Shown here piece after piece: positions 37,529 through 51,180 of a stretch of DNA of 64,000 nt; position 1 is the first letter of the stretch; every line of letters begins with the position of its first letter. Where the stretch lies: positions 143,501 through 207,500 of the forward strand of contig NW_025062479.1 in the NCBI RefSeq assembly GCF_000002995.4, given 5' to 3'. The position numbers were made by a program, and so were the translations under genes. The notes under the pieces were generated by a model. It made no database searches and was not told the origin of the DNA. It saw nothing but the letters and a program-made list of their open reading frames with translations. The DNA is from Brugia malayi (lineage: Eukaryota; Nematoda; Chromadorea; Rhabditida; Onchocercidae).

Positions 37529-38559
37529 TTTTCAGTGCTTCATCAGTTTACCACAGTCACATTTACTCCTCCTGAACTTACAGTTAGAACGTAGAATGAT
37601 CAATGAACGAATCCAATCTCTTCTCAAATCATTCTCTATTTTGCTATTTAAAATTTTAGAGAAGTGAAAAGATTACTCATAACAGTGGAATGATTCTGGA
37701 AACGGACAAACAATATTTGATTCATTTTCATACGGTTGTAATAACTGTGCTTTTGTTAGCAACTGATCAAATGAGGTTGTTCCGTGATTATGCCATGCTT
37801 CTGAACTGGATAGCTGAATTGTGTTAGTGAAGTTGATGCAATAAATTCAAAAAAGCATTCCATGCTAGAGCAGTTAATGCACAATTTTTTGCTAGAGCCA
37901 AAAATAGTCCAGATTAGCAGATGGGGAATTCAGATCACGCTAAATTAAGTCAGGTCCCAGAGTATGGTCTCTGCTTGAAGCACGAAACCATTTTTATTTA
38001 TAAATGATAAGTCATACTGTTTTAGTTCAGTAAAACTATATGTAGAAAAAAAAAAGAAAAAAAAAAGCTACTTCACTAAAAGCACCTTGTTTTAAGACAT
38101 TAGCATAAATGATAATTCAAATCAATATGATAAAACAACAGCTTCTGGCTATATATGAATATTTTTCACATCAGTCTAAAGTGCACATGAGCTCCCGAAA
38201 ATTTAAGATTTTGAAGAATCAAGATGAGGAATTAAACTTTGGAAAGGTATGGAATGATGACGAATCGACTGAGACCTAGTACTTTATTACAAAGCTTTAC
38301 CATTATCATTATCATGAGAATAGTATTCAAAAATTTCAATTGAAAATGAAGTTTTTAGAATTCAGATTAACTGTTCTTGATAGTATAGCTCTCTTTCTTG
38401 AATATTAAAATTCAAGAAATTGCCCTCCTAAAATTTTCAACCTTAAATACGCAAACTATTTTATATGTATGAAATGTGAGCTATTTCATGGATACGATGA
38501 TATGGAATGCAATTCAAACATGCATTAATCAATGAATACATTTTATAATACATAAAAAA

Positions 38560-41500
38560 TTAAGTAACAGTAGTTGATAACGGTTTTTTTTTTATTTCAT
38601 AGCCATAGGAACAATTAGCTGACACAAGCCTTAACAATTTCTGAACAGCATCCGTCAACTGACAATCCACTTCATCTTGCTGTGATAACTTGAATCTCGT
38701 TATATTATCTTCCACTTTTGCGAAGCTTAATTCATCACTTTCTGTCATGCTCCATAAAAAATCAGTGAGCGCTTTTTGCTAGAAACGAAATAAGATTGCT
38801 AAATCTTTGATAACTGCTATAATACAATTAATAAAATGGTTATCACTCTTTATCGATCATTCTGTGTCTCCTATTTCACATCTTCCCCTTTTTTTCTTTT
38901 TTTTTTTTTGTGTCTACTGATGATGACACTAAATGTAGCTAGATGTACAATGTTTTTCAAAACCGGAATCTATTTTTATCTACCTGATAAGATATTATGC
39001 AGTCCAATTTTTGCATCTGTCTCAAGTTTCATCGTTATGAAAGTAAAGTTTCGAAGATAACAAATAAAGCAGAGCTGAACGAAAATATTGGCTATTTAAT
39101 ATGAAACAATTAAGTCTGGTGAAGAATGAGACTGGATAATTAACTAAGCCAATAAAAGAAAACTTCAAAGAATGAAAAATTTTCGATAGCAAGATGAGTT
39201 TCTGATCACAGTTTCCCGAATCTTTGATGCATTACTTCGCTATCTTTCTTTCTGGGAATTTAATTGTAATGTAATAAAATAAAAAAAAAAAATTAGACCT
39301 CACCTGCATAATTTTCCGCTTTAGCGCTTCGATGATACCAACCTGAGCTGTAAATTGTTCTTCAAGTTGTTCGCTGTATTCACGAATTTGTTCTAATTCT
39401 ATCACACTATTATCATTTCTTTCCTGTCTTTCTGATTCTAATTTGGCTACACGACTTTTCAGCTTTGAAATTTCATCTTCATACTCATGTACTGTTTTCA
39501 AAGCGCATGAAAGACGATAGCGATATTCTTCAAAACGACGTTCCAAATCTGTCCTGAAATTGTGTCAATTTAGTACAATTAGTAAAAGTAACAGTGGTAA
39601 TTAGTGGACTTTTCCTTATGAAACATTGTAAAAAATTTTGTCCTGAAATTATCAGATCTCGATCAGTCTCGATTATGATTAAAAAACATGTGCTAGAAGT
39701 TGTAAGGGAGACAAATGATAGTTTAAATGATCTCCTAGCCAGAAATGGTTGAGAATAAGCTGGCATTAAACACTTAACTTACTTTATTTCAGGCCTTATA
39801 TCAGCTTTTAATCGTTGTATTTCATCCAGAGCAGTGCTATGCTCCACCTGTAACCTAGCGTTTTTCTTTTCCAGCAATTTCATTTCTTCCTCTTTCTTTG
39901 CCAGATTTTCCTTAAAGTTTACTGAATATTTAAATTTCTCATTTTCTCACAACAAATTAAACGATTAAACGAACGAACTGCTTGCAATGCAAATGTTGCT
40001 CTGTAATTGCGCGAAAAATTTGTGTCTAACTACCTTGAACTGTTGTAAGGATTCGGTGTGCTCTCGTATCTGGCAACGTAACTCATTATTTTCATCCATA
40101 CAACATTGCATCTCAGTTTTCAGCTTAGCAATTCGACTTAAATAAATGCATCGATAAGCATAAATGCAAGTGTTATTTTTAAATTCCATTTGGATTATGC
40201 AAATTTCATATGTTAGCTTACTATTGAAATGTCCGATGTTTCAATAAAACTATGAGAAATTTGAATGAAAAAAAAAAATATCAGAGATCACTTAACCCTT
40301 CTTGTTCAGAACTTTTATCGCCTTGTAGAATTAGCTGTTCATCCTTCTGTTGCAATAGATATCGTAACTTACCCATTTCTTTGGACATTCTATTTACTTC
40401 ACCATTCAGCTGAATAATAAATTCATTTGAATGTTAATTTTAGACAAAAATCAGTAACAAAAGTGAGAAGTTAAAATCAGAAGATTTCTTTTCAGGAACA
40501 ATTCAATGTAGATCTAATGATTTACGGATTTTTTGCTTTGCCTTCTAAATAAGTGCACAAACCATTTGCTTCTCTGAATCAAGCTCAAGTTCTCGCTTTC
40601 GCAACATCTCTACTTCCATTTGTAAATCCTGAAAACACTACCGTAATTTAAAATGTTGTTTTTTGTTTGTTTTTTTTTTTTTTCGAGTAAATGATTTCAC
40701 ATTTTTAGTCTAACTGATAGAACTAACTCAACCAGAAAAAAAAAAGGCAAGATTTGAAATAACATCAATCGATCTCCTCTTTCAATTTATTAGCATTAGT
40801 GAGTGGGTTTGTTTCCTTCCACTTTAATTAATAAATCGTAAGTGATTGAATGCAAGAAACAATTATTTCGATATCTTTTGATCAATGACTTTTTTCAATT
40901 CCTAATTAAAAAAAGAAGAACTAACATTCCTCTTTTTTTGCTTTGAGTATGATTGCTCAATTTGCTCCTCAAGATTTTGTATTTTTGTCGCACTTTCAGT
41001 TTCTTTCAGTGCAAATTGATACATTTTCTGCTCTGTATCTATTTTGAGATGTAGCAATTGCTGAAAGGGAATTTTTTGAAGATGCAAATGAAATGGAAGA
41101 ATGTTAAGCAGTAAAAGTGAAACAAATTGTTGCTTTAATGTTTCATTGCAAATTGCTAAGAATAACTTTAAGGAGTTGAAAAAATTTGATGAATGGATCA
41201 AAAATTTTTCATTAAAATAAATTTCAAGATAAATGTTATAACAACCAACGTCTTCCAATTGTTCAATATATGTGAGCACTTGTTGCACAAGCTCTCTTTG
41301 TTTTATATTTAACGATGCTGATCGACGTAGATTGATCAGTTCACATTTTCGATTGCAAGCTTCTCCAAAATCCTTCAAAAAAAAAAAAAAAAAAAAAAAA
41401 AAACTGAAAGAAAATGTTTTCCTGTTTTAGCATTGTCAAAACTACTTGTCATTTCCTATCGATTTTCCGCTTAAAATCTTACTGATAAAGGTGACATTTG

Positions 41501-44500
41501 ACTAAGAAACGTGCATTCATCTTCCTCACTGATCCACAAATCTGTCATTGTATCCTTGCTTACTGACTCTTTCAATGTTTGTCGTTCCTAAACAAAGTTC
41601 AATACAAGATTTCTTCATCTCTCTAATAAAACAATGATGACAGACCTTTAATGACAATCCAACTTTCATTCTGATAGCAATAATTACAACAGGTTCAGAT
41701 TAATTCAACATTCAAAAGGAAAAACTAAATGAGATTGGTAGAAATGAAGAATCATAAAATTGTCCTTCCAAGGGACAGTAGTCCAAGAGACACTAATAAG
41801 AACAAGAAAAGGGTAGGTGTAAATGAAAAATTCCTGAACTGCACATTTTAAATTGCAAAGGAAATCATGCATTTTTCCTTACTGTCAGAATTACGTATTG
41901 TTAGTAAAGAGCAATCGCTAGTTTATAAATATTGACATTTCAGGATAACTGAAAAGAGAAGCAAGAAAACTCCAGAATCTGAACTTCCGGTCGCTCACTG
42001 ATTTGATAGTATAATTACTGATGGCCGCTTCTACACAACCATTTGAAAAGCATCATGATGCTAAACATCCTGCGTAATCTAATCCCGATTTTTCAATTTT
42101 CGCTAAATCAAACGTTGCCATCTTCATATCAGCTATATTCATCAACTATTATTAGGCATAACAGTATAATGAAGCATTCCAGCAAGTTTTAGCTAATAAC
42201 ACAATTAGCATACCAATATCAGTTAGGAAAAAGATATCAATAAATGAAATATGCAACAGTGAAAAAGTTGGTTTTGAAAAGCAAACTGAAATCAAAGCTT
42301 CACACCTCAAATTCATGCTCCATGTTTTCTTTATTCTCTAGAATTTGGAATTCCAATAATTCGTTCATTTCTTTGGACTCAATAAGTTCCGCTTCCATAC
42401 TTTCCATTTTGGAACGTTGTTCCACAATCTGATCCTGTAGTCTAGCGATGCTATCCAGCAATTCCATCGTATTTTCCGACTAAACTAATAAAGTCACTTA
42501 CAGGTGAATAGTAGTATCCAGACAGCAATCCGAACATATCGTGTCACATAACTTTGATATGTGATGCAGTTTGAGTTCAAAACAAAAAAAAAAAAAAAAA
42601 TGGATTTATGTTTATTCACATATTTTTCACTATTAGGTTGTTGATTTTTTCATCTACTTTAGGTAAAGAAGCTGTTCTAAAGTTTTTCTTCTTTTTTTTA
42701 CAAAAACCTGCATAGAAAAAATTTCATACGTTGTTCAGAGGAACATCTTAGTGACCATGAGCGTAAAACATCTGTCTAAAATGAGAATTTAAATTTCTCT
42801 AATATTTTACTTAGAAACGAAAAAGGAACAAAACCTTAAGATCAATATACTGGACTAACTGTCATTATCATTTAACTTTTAACAAGTTTTCTTAGTAAAA
42901 AAGTGTTATTAACCAATTAAGCAAGAGTAATTACATTTTTGTAAATTTAGCTCAATTTATCATGTGTGATAAAATAAACTGAACAGCTAATCTACACATT
43001 CTTTATTCACTTATGCTTACTTAATTTCATTAATACTAGTAAAGCTAGTAAATTTTGAAAATTCTGCTCAATTCGTGCTAGATTTCTTCTAAGTGCTGGC
43101 AGTGAACACCAAAATGAAAAGTTAAGTTTAAATTTCCAACTAAGAGATATAAGTTAGATTGCTTGCGTAAAGGTAGAATTCATCTAACAAAAATGTCTAT
43201 AAGTTATCCACAACACACTGCAATGTAGCAGCACGTACGTACGAGGTGAAATTTTTGAATTAAACTTATAATGTTAGCTTTTTGTAGATCAATTGATTAA
43301 TATGCCATGCTCACTTAAAATTATGTATTAGTAAGTAAGTAGTAATAAATCAATGATACGGTTTACTTGTAACTGTTGCTGCTCGATGACAACCTGCTGT
43401 TGAGCAATTGTTGTTTGGGCGCAAATTAGCTGATGTCTTAGAAGCTGATCATCTTCAAGCGCATATTCACCCGTTTTCAGTACTGATAACGTTCGTCGAA
43501 GCTGTTCACCTTCGCGAGCGATTTGCTGATAACCGTTTTCAATATCTTTATCTAGTGCCTGTAATTTGATGTGAAACTGTAAACTAAAAATGTATCAGTG
43601 TTTGTTATTGTTTTTTTTTTTTTTGCATTTTTGCATTAAAGGAAAATTTCACCGCACTGTTCATAATGTTTTTAATTTTAAATGTATTGATAGAAAGAAA
43701 AAGTTATTTTCAAAGCAAATGCAATCCAAGGACAGTTCATTTATTCTGAAGTCTGAAAAGAAAAAAAAGTGTTTTCAGAATTGAGTACTTCGTTCAAGTC
43801 TTCTGTAATAGTGTTTAGTGAGATAGAACTTTCAGCGGAGCAATCAGATCCACCGAATGATGATTGCCTGTCCTCTTCAGTTTCGCCATTTTTTCGAGAA
43901 GATATACATTTCCTCAATCTTTTGAATTTTTGAACCAACAAATCATAACGACGATCCTTCTCCTAAAATTTTCAAAAGAGAAATCGATGAAGTGATTATC
44001 CACCAATGGTTATCATTATTCTTCATTATCAGAATTTGCTACTTATTTCTGTGTCACTCCTGAAGTAAGTTATCATTTGCTTTACATTCACAATCATAAA
44101 TTATTATCATTTTTCTTATCACCATTAAAAAAGCTACACAAAAAAAAAATATCAGTCAGCAGAAAGTGAGCGGAAATATTTTCAAACACGAAAAGAGAGA
44201 CTTACCAAGCCTGCTTGCCTTAATGCAGTAATACATTTGGAGTACTCCAGCACTTGATTTCTATACCTGTCCAATTCTTCCAGTTTTTCAGGAAAAGCCC
44301 TTCTCTCTTTCAGGTTCTGATTATCCTTAGCTAACCTTTCGTAATCATCCTTCTGAAAATTTCATTTATAAATTGATGGTAGTAGCAAAAATCTGTCACA
44401 ATGCTTAGCAGTAAGTACACACATTCATCGCTAATGGAAACTAACCAACGTTAAGAAATCATCCTGAGAGTGACATAATTTCTGCTCACAGTGTTTCATT

Positions 44501-47187
44501 TCATTTTGAAGTATACGATTTCGCTCAGTTAATCGACGATTTTGTTCGATCAATGGTCGTTGAATTCGTTCCATTTCAACAATTTTTTTATTCTAGAATT
44601 GAATTAATCTAATTCTTGGATTAAAAAAAACGAGAAAATTCAGAATTTTTAGACAAATTGTGATAAGTAGCAAGTGTAATTAATAAGTATGAAATATGAA
44701 TTAGAAAAAAAAAAAATGACGAAATAATTAAAAAAAAAATTAACCAATTCAGCTTTAATTTGATTCATTTCGGAATTGACAATTTCGGCATCGGCTAAAC
44801 GTTTCGATGTATCATCCAGTTTTTGTTGCCATCGTATACGATCTCTTTCGTAATCTTCTTTGCTCATCTAATTATAGTTACAGTAATAATAATAATGCTG
44901 ATGATAATATTAGCATTGAAATCTAATAATTGCAAATGAACAATTTGCTTATATATTTTTGATTCCTATTTGTATGCATGAAATGATGATAATTAATCAT
45001 TTAAGGAGTAAAACATTTTAGCACAATGTGTCAACCATGCATCACGCAAAATAGCACAGTACTATTTATTCCGTACTTCTTTAATTATTAATGTCACCAT
45101 CTTGTCATTCAGAGATTAGCCGTGAAAATTTTTTTGAAGAAGCAACAATTTTTTTTAAATTTAAAGGTCATATTATCGTTTCATTTAATCAGAACATCTG
45201 TTTGAAAGAAGTAAAGAATAATCACAGTAAGCAATGCATCCTCAAATTAATGAACTTCTTACAAATGATTTGCTTAGTAAGAGAGTTCGTCGAGCTAATG
45301 AATGATGTTTAAAGATGTAGGTATCGCCAACGAAATTAATGAATCATTGCAATGGAGAATGCAGGCTGATTATTAGGCTATTTTTGATAGTATAGTTATA
45401 GCTCATAGTTCATAAAACAGATTATGAACTTTGTTTCATCGACGAATACTAGCTTACTCGAAGAAAATAAAACTTTTCTCAGTGTTAAATTTAATAACTG
45501 TCACATCACAACTAGCAGTGATCAGTAACTGTGAATTATTTGTTGGGATTAAATGAGTATTTGTGAATATAGTTGGAGAGATTTGACAATGAAAGTTTCC
45601 AATCATTATTGTGTCCAAACCTCGAGATTTCGTTTCTAGCAAAAAAAAAATCTTTGCACTACTTCTCAATGTCTCAGTGCTAATGAAAGTTGGATTGTGT
45701 TGACATCTGATTCGGTAACTTCAAGTAAGTTAAGAGGACACATCACTAATGCTATTCGCTGTGATCTGTTACTTCTAGAGTAGAGGAAGATTTTATGAGA
45801 TAGCCAATGAACACTGAATATTTACAAGGATGGCATACTGATCGTGTAGTTCGATAAAGGGATAATTTAAAAAAAGAAATTAAGGAATTACGAAAAAGTT
45901 AGAAGGACTTGTAATTTAAGGAAAAGTTAGATGGGCTTGCAATATTTATTATTCAGAAAAAGGAAGGAAATTACGACAATATTGGAAAGATGCAAACTTC
46001 ATTTCTTCATCCTCCATCGAAGCATTTTTAGAATTGAAAATTCTGAACGATGGAAGAGATAAAGATAACATATGTTGAGGGAAGAGGTATAAGCAACTAT
46101 GTGGAGCTAAGATTTGCTGCTTGTCGTTCCTCTATTAAAAACTGTGCTTTATGATTTTTTTTTCCAAAGAGATTAATCCTAATTGCTCCCCATACAGAAT
46201 GATAAATCACTTTTTATCGAACCTTCTGTGCAAGGCATTTTTAATAGAAATCAAATATTACGTAAACAACGTAAGCATGCTTACTTCTACTTCATCAGAT
46301 TTTCGGCTTTTCATTACTTCAACACTTCTGCAAATATTCCCAAGGGATTGGTAATATTTGAAATTATTTCAAATGTAATTGACTAATAGCTCATTCCACC
46401 TATTTCCAGCATGTCACTTGCTCGTTTTGCATATGAAAATTGAATTTGCAAGCTATTAGAATTAATGAGCAGTCCTGTCCTAACAAATGCCTCGAAATTT
46501 GAATAACAAAAAAGGAAAATGGTCCAAACAATAATTCGATTTAGCAAAAATTATATATACATTAATAAACGACATGCAACAGCTGGTCAACAGCATCACT
46601 AGATTAGTGGAGCCTAAATTTTAATCATCATTTTCAAAGAATTTGATTCCACATTTGAACAGAACGAAGAGTTACCAAATTTAATTTTCTTGATGAGATT
46701 CTTTACCACTCTCCTCAACTAAAGATCAACTAAGAATGACAAAAATTATTTATTTAATAGTAGCTTCTCTACAACGCAACGTATGCTACGTCTGCTCGAA
46801 AAAGTTTCAGTTTTTAACTTTAGAATTAGCTCATTTAAAATTAACTTATTTAACAACATGTTTGAAGTGAAAGGCAAAATTTCGCTCATCTAAACAGTTG
46901 ACACATTTCAATACTAGATATGTGCCCTACTTACACGATTAATTTTTCAATTAATGACATGGACCAAATAAGGATGAAATTCCAAATAACTTACAAACTT
47001 GGATTTCAACACAACAAAATAAAAATTCAACATAAAATAAAAAAGAAAAGAGCACCATTGTTGAACTGCCAAACACAGAATTCTGCTGTTTTTGCACATT
47101 CCTGAGAGCACTGTTCTTTGACAATGTCCCATAGCCACTTGACGAGGGTGAGCTACATGTTGAAGTCATTTGATATCGTTCAGTGGC
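38560..47187 (-). CDS. Large coiled-coil protein
   Basis: Sixteen exons: 47187-47056, 44867-44745, 44592-44446, 44352-44206, 43962-43789, 43558-43367, 42479-42306, 41587-41483, 41372-41250, 41060-40926, 40628-40563, 40409-40297, 40136-40034, 39910-39783, 39553-39304, 38778-38560. Every junction is in phase; about 776 residues. The first exon is Ser-rich (SSPSSSGYGTLSK); translation may start at its ATG (47169) or further upstream. Nearly everything after it is charged heptad-like helix rich in Glu, Lys, Gln and Leu (for example ERNRILQNEMKHCEQKL, KLKSRVAKLESERQ), with a Ser-rich break (FGGSDCSAESSISL). The tail ends KPLSTTVT. No motor, kinase or membrane segment is seen. A structural, scaffold, centrosomal or Golgi role is possible; I do not recognise the orthologue. 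Intron 1 is 2.2 kb. Confidence 0.87.
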
Positions 47188-50100
47188 CTTCAAAAGATGT
47201 TTGAAATTAAAATTCTATATTTCAGAATACGATTAAATATGAACGAGCATAAATACAAATAGGCATTAGCCTTATTTGGCAAAAAAAAACAGAACTGCAA
47301 TTGAAGTTTAGATTAATTCGGAAGTCTGTTGAATCATACAAGCTAATTTTGAGCAATAATTGATATCAGTAACAAATGAAACGATATAGAAATAGATGCT
47401 ATAATAGCGATTAGAAAGAGACATCAAAAGGATGAAATGCCAATCAGTATAAAGTGACAATTCCTTTTTGTAATTGTTAGTAAAAAATGATAATCGAAAA
47501 GTCGTTGCAAATGAAATGACATTGAATTAATATTTTAAACCATGTGAAATGAAGACAAACAGTGCCACATTATAGTAATCTGCTATGGATTACCTGTAAT
47601 TTTCAACCCGTTATAATTGTGCTTAAAGAATGAAAATTTGCACGAAGAATGAAAAAGATGGCTCGAAGAAGGACGATGTAGTAGTTATAAGAAATATGCG
47701 CCTGCTGTTACGAAGAAGGAAGGAACACCATTACACCGTGTGCTCCATCGGTCGTACAACAACATATATAGCCAACTTCTGTGCTGTGCTGGAAAATGTG
47801 ATCCAATGAACAACAAATGGGAACCGGATGCCGAAGTGCATATGAAATCACCCGGAACAATAGCTTCGTTTTCCAGACAATAAGCATTTTTTTTTTTACT
47901 TAAACAATAACCAGTTCTGCTGTGACAACAATTAGCTCTGTAAGCTTCTATCTATGTGATGTCTTGAGAGTAAGTATGTTTCTATTATGCAGGTAATAAT
48001 AGATTTACTAATCATACAGAAAATGATACAAACATTTTACTTTGTTGTTCATGACATATTTATATCAAAAGATTTTCAACTTTTTTTTTCAGAGATTAAA
48101 TTCATGAAATACTACAAGTTAGATCTCGAACGACAGGGTTTGTTGTCGTATTTTTCTTCTGATGCAAATGTCCAAAAGAAAGCAAATGTTCCATTTTAAT
48201 AGTTGTTTACATCCAAAACCAAAGTACGAATGCCAATTCGTTCATGTTATATGTTAAAACGTATGTTTCTTTAGTCCATAACGAGAAATGCAGTTCTGGT
48301 GAAAAAAGCAAAGAGAGGAGAGGCACAGAAACGAGGAAAATGATTCGTATGAACCATAAATTTTCAGAAAAACAATTGTTTATGAGAGAAATCATCCAGT
48401 GAAAAGGAAATCACGGGAAAAAATTTATTTCAAAAATCATTGTAAAATCTGTCATCATTAAATAGTTAAGCAAAACGTGTCATACTGTTTGATAATCCTC
48501 TATTGTTGCAAACTTGCAACCATTAATATTTCAACTTATCGGTCATTAAATTTTGTTGAAACTTTTGCTAAAAGAAGCTTTGAATATGATTTCCTGCTAG
48601 GAATGCTTTTCATAAATGATATATGCATATGCATACATTATAGTTGTTCTCATGCTATTCTAACTTGGAAAACAAAACGAAAAAGTAATGAAATCATAAA
48701 AAGTTGATTTTCAACTTATTGAAATGAATTAGGAATGAATGGGTATCGGTGGGGACAACAGTGTAAAAAAGATTGGTGAAAGTTAAATTTTGTTAAATGT
48801 GTCATGATGAAAACTACTGCGGACAAACTGCAAGACGAACAGTTTTTTTTTTTTTATTCCTGCTATGTTACTCGGACCGGATTGAATGACGTGATTATAG
48901 TTTGTTACGTTGTGTGAGCAAATGATTTAAATTCCGACACCATTTCAAACACAAATTCTGATCACACTTTCGATAACAAATCGAGTGCGTAGTAAGATAA
49001 CATCTACAAACTGTGTTCTGAATGTAAAAATAATATTAAATACAGAAATTATGCATTCTTCCAAAGAATCATGAAAAGTGGATGGCACTGGTACTGAAAC
49101 TAATATCTGAATATTTAAAATTGATAGAATCTTAAAAGTATCATGTCGGAAGGTTTCTATTATTGTCGGAAGTGATGATCGATTGCTAATTGTTCTAATT
49201 ACTCATTACAGAACTAGCAATTAGCTAAGTACGTGAAATTGTGACAAAAATGAAGTGAAATAATTGATTTATTTATATTTATGTACATGAATAAGCTAAG
49301 CTACTTTCAGGTAAGTTTCCAGGTTAATTCTATATCTTTCGGTATTTCAATTCAAATCAAATTCTCGCATGATCAATATTTTTATGAATGAGAGATGAAA
49401 CGGATATTAAATTTTTCGAAACACTTAACAATATTGATAAACTTTCTTACTTATTGTTGCAAAATTCAAATACCATTGAATTTCTTTTGTCAAAATCTTT
49501 CCCTTTATCATACTAGTTCAAAAAGTGGGAGGTGTTCGAGAACTGTTAGCAAAGAAAAGTATTGTTGAATTTAACATCTGCTTCAAAAATTTAAATATGG
49601 AAAAAAATCACAGTGGTACGTTAGTGACATGAAACTGTTAACCCATTAAACATTTCAGACATTTTAATGAGGGTTCTAAATGACAAAAATTGGAGATGAA
49701 GAATTAGAATGAAGGTGAAAATTAATCTGAAGTGATTAATAGAGAGAGGAAAGAACACGTAGATCATCACTTCACTTCATTCTGAAGACAGATCTGATTG
49801 TTTGTTCTCATAAAATTGAAATATAAAGAAAAAGTTTTTGAAAATTGGCATCTAATTAGTGGATGATTCAAGCTTCTATGTTTTTCTTGTTCTTTCAACT
49901 TGATAAAAGTGGTCTAATTCAAATGAATATCTGTTAATTAGAGATTGATGTTTGTACATGTGAAAAGAGTTGGTAAAAGGGTAGAACAAAACATAGAAAC
50001 GGTTGAAACTATTATAGTAACATGATGGACACATTAGATGACAGTGTCCAGAAAAAATGGCATAAAAAATGATCAAGAAAAATAGAATAATGCGTGAAAT

Positions 50101-51180
50101 CTCGAATTAAGATGCGAATAGGTGGAACGAGGAGCAGGAAAAGAGGAGAGGTGACAAAGACCATTGGTTGCGTGAGTATCCTTGACCTCATTATAATTTT
50201 CATGCTACCACTCAAACGAAGTTTCAAATTAATGCAATACATTTTAGAAGTGACTCCTACACCCATACAGAAATAAGAACATTGATCATCCATGTATGAA
50301 ATATAAACAGAATTACAAGTAATGTCACAATTAAATGATGAACTGATTGTTAATTCAAACTATATTACTTGAAGAACGCTTGAATTATGCATACGATCTA
50401 GCAAATTCATTCTTTGCTTAAAAATTTCGATGCACAAAATTTGAATATCTTCATTTACAAATTCCTTCTCACTTAACATCACCTTCTTAAACTAATTGAT
50501 TGGTCGATGAAGTTATCTGGCATGCTAACAAAAATCCAAAAAAACCTGGTGTCTCCTTCCTTTCACGTTACCAGTCACCTCTGAAATAAGTTGAAATTGC
50601 ACCTGTTGATGCTATCCTGTCCAAACCTTCTTCATCCTACCACTACTTCTACTGCCAGATTGACTCGATGACCCATCATCCGCTGTAGTAAGGAAACTTT
50701 GCCATCGATAAATGAAGCTTCATCCTATCCTACAGGTATATATACACATTACCTTTGTATAGAAGTAGATAGAAAGTTAGTTGCCTGGAAGATGGGTGTA
50801 TTCTGCAACACTAAATGCATTAATCCCATGTCCAAATGATATGCAAATATGACAAACTTCTCTCTAGATGATGTCTAATGAGCAACTCCTCCATGTATGA
50901 CATCATAAGAGAGCAATATCTATCGAATATTTTATAGATTTGTTTTTTATTATACAAAAGAATATTATATGGTATAAGTCGGATATTTGCGCTAAAATAT
51001 CGTAGTCAGAAGGAAGTATTAGATCTCAGTGCATCATTCTTTCATCATTTGCAACAAGATAGAAAGTGTTGCACATTACACAACTATTATTTTAATTTTC
51101 ATTATACTATTCAACTTATTGTGTGTCATTGCATTTTGCTACTCAAAAAAGTCTCACATTGCTTTTCCATTTTCTTCAGA
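47188..51180. other. Intergenic between divergent genes
   Basis: About 4 kb between the coiled-coil gene (minus) and chitin synthase (plus). No exon chain was recognised. It contains copy 1 of a 194-bp dispersed repeat (49118-49311). A T/C-rich stretch ending TTTTCTTCAG (51170-51179) stands directly before the chitin synthase ATG and fits a trans-splice or last 5'-UTR acceptor. Confidence 0.5.
49118..49311 (+). repeat. 194-bp dispersed repeat, copy 1
   Basis: Matches 62849-63042 in the same orientation over its whole length with scattered substitutions (by eye roughly 93-96% identity). Core segments such as AAAAGTATCATGTCGG and ACTAGCAATTAGCTAAGTAC are identical. It has an internal imperfect palindrome (GCTAATTG...CAATTAGC). 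No coding frame. Possibly a non-autonomous element. Confidence 0.88.

Larger units (their letters stand above)
29310..38559. other. 9.2-kb gene-poor region
   Basis: No convincing exon chain was found on either strand. It contains a GC-richer patch (about 31400-32170), a near-duplicate 27-mer (30853-30879, 30940-30966), a long (CT)n tract (34131-34228), a GAT/AAT minisatellite (36344-36489) and two adjacent perfect hairpins (37451-37528). It could host distal regulatory DNA or non-coding transcripts. Confidence 0.5.

Noticed and set aside
41375..41403. Long A run as a retroposed poly(A) tail
   Set aside because: Read on the gene strand it is the T-rich tract before a splice acceptor; no retrogene body or target-site duplication is visible.
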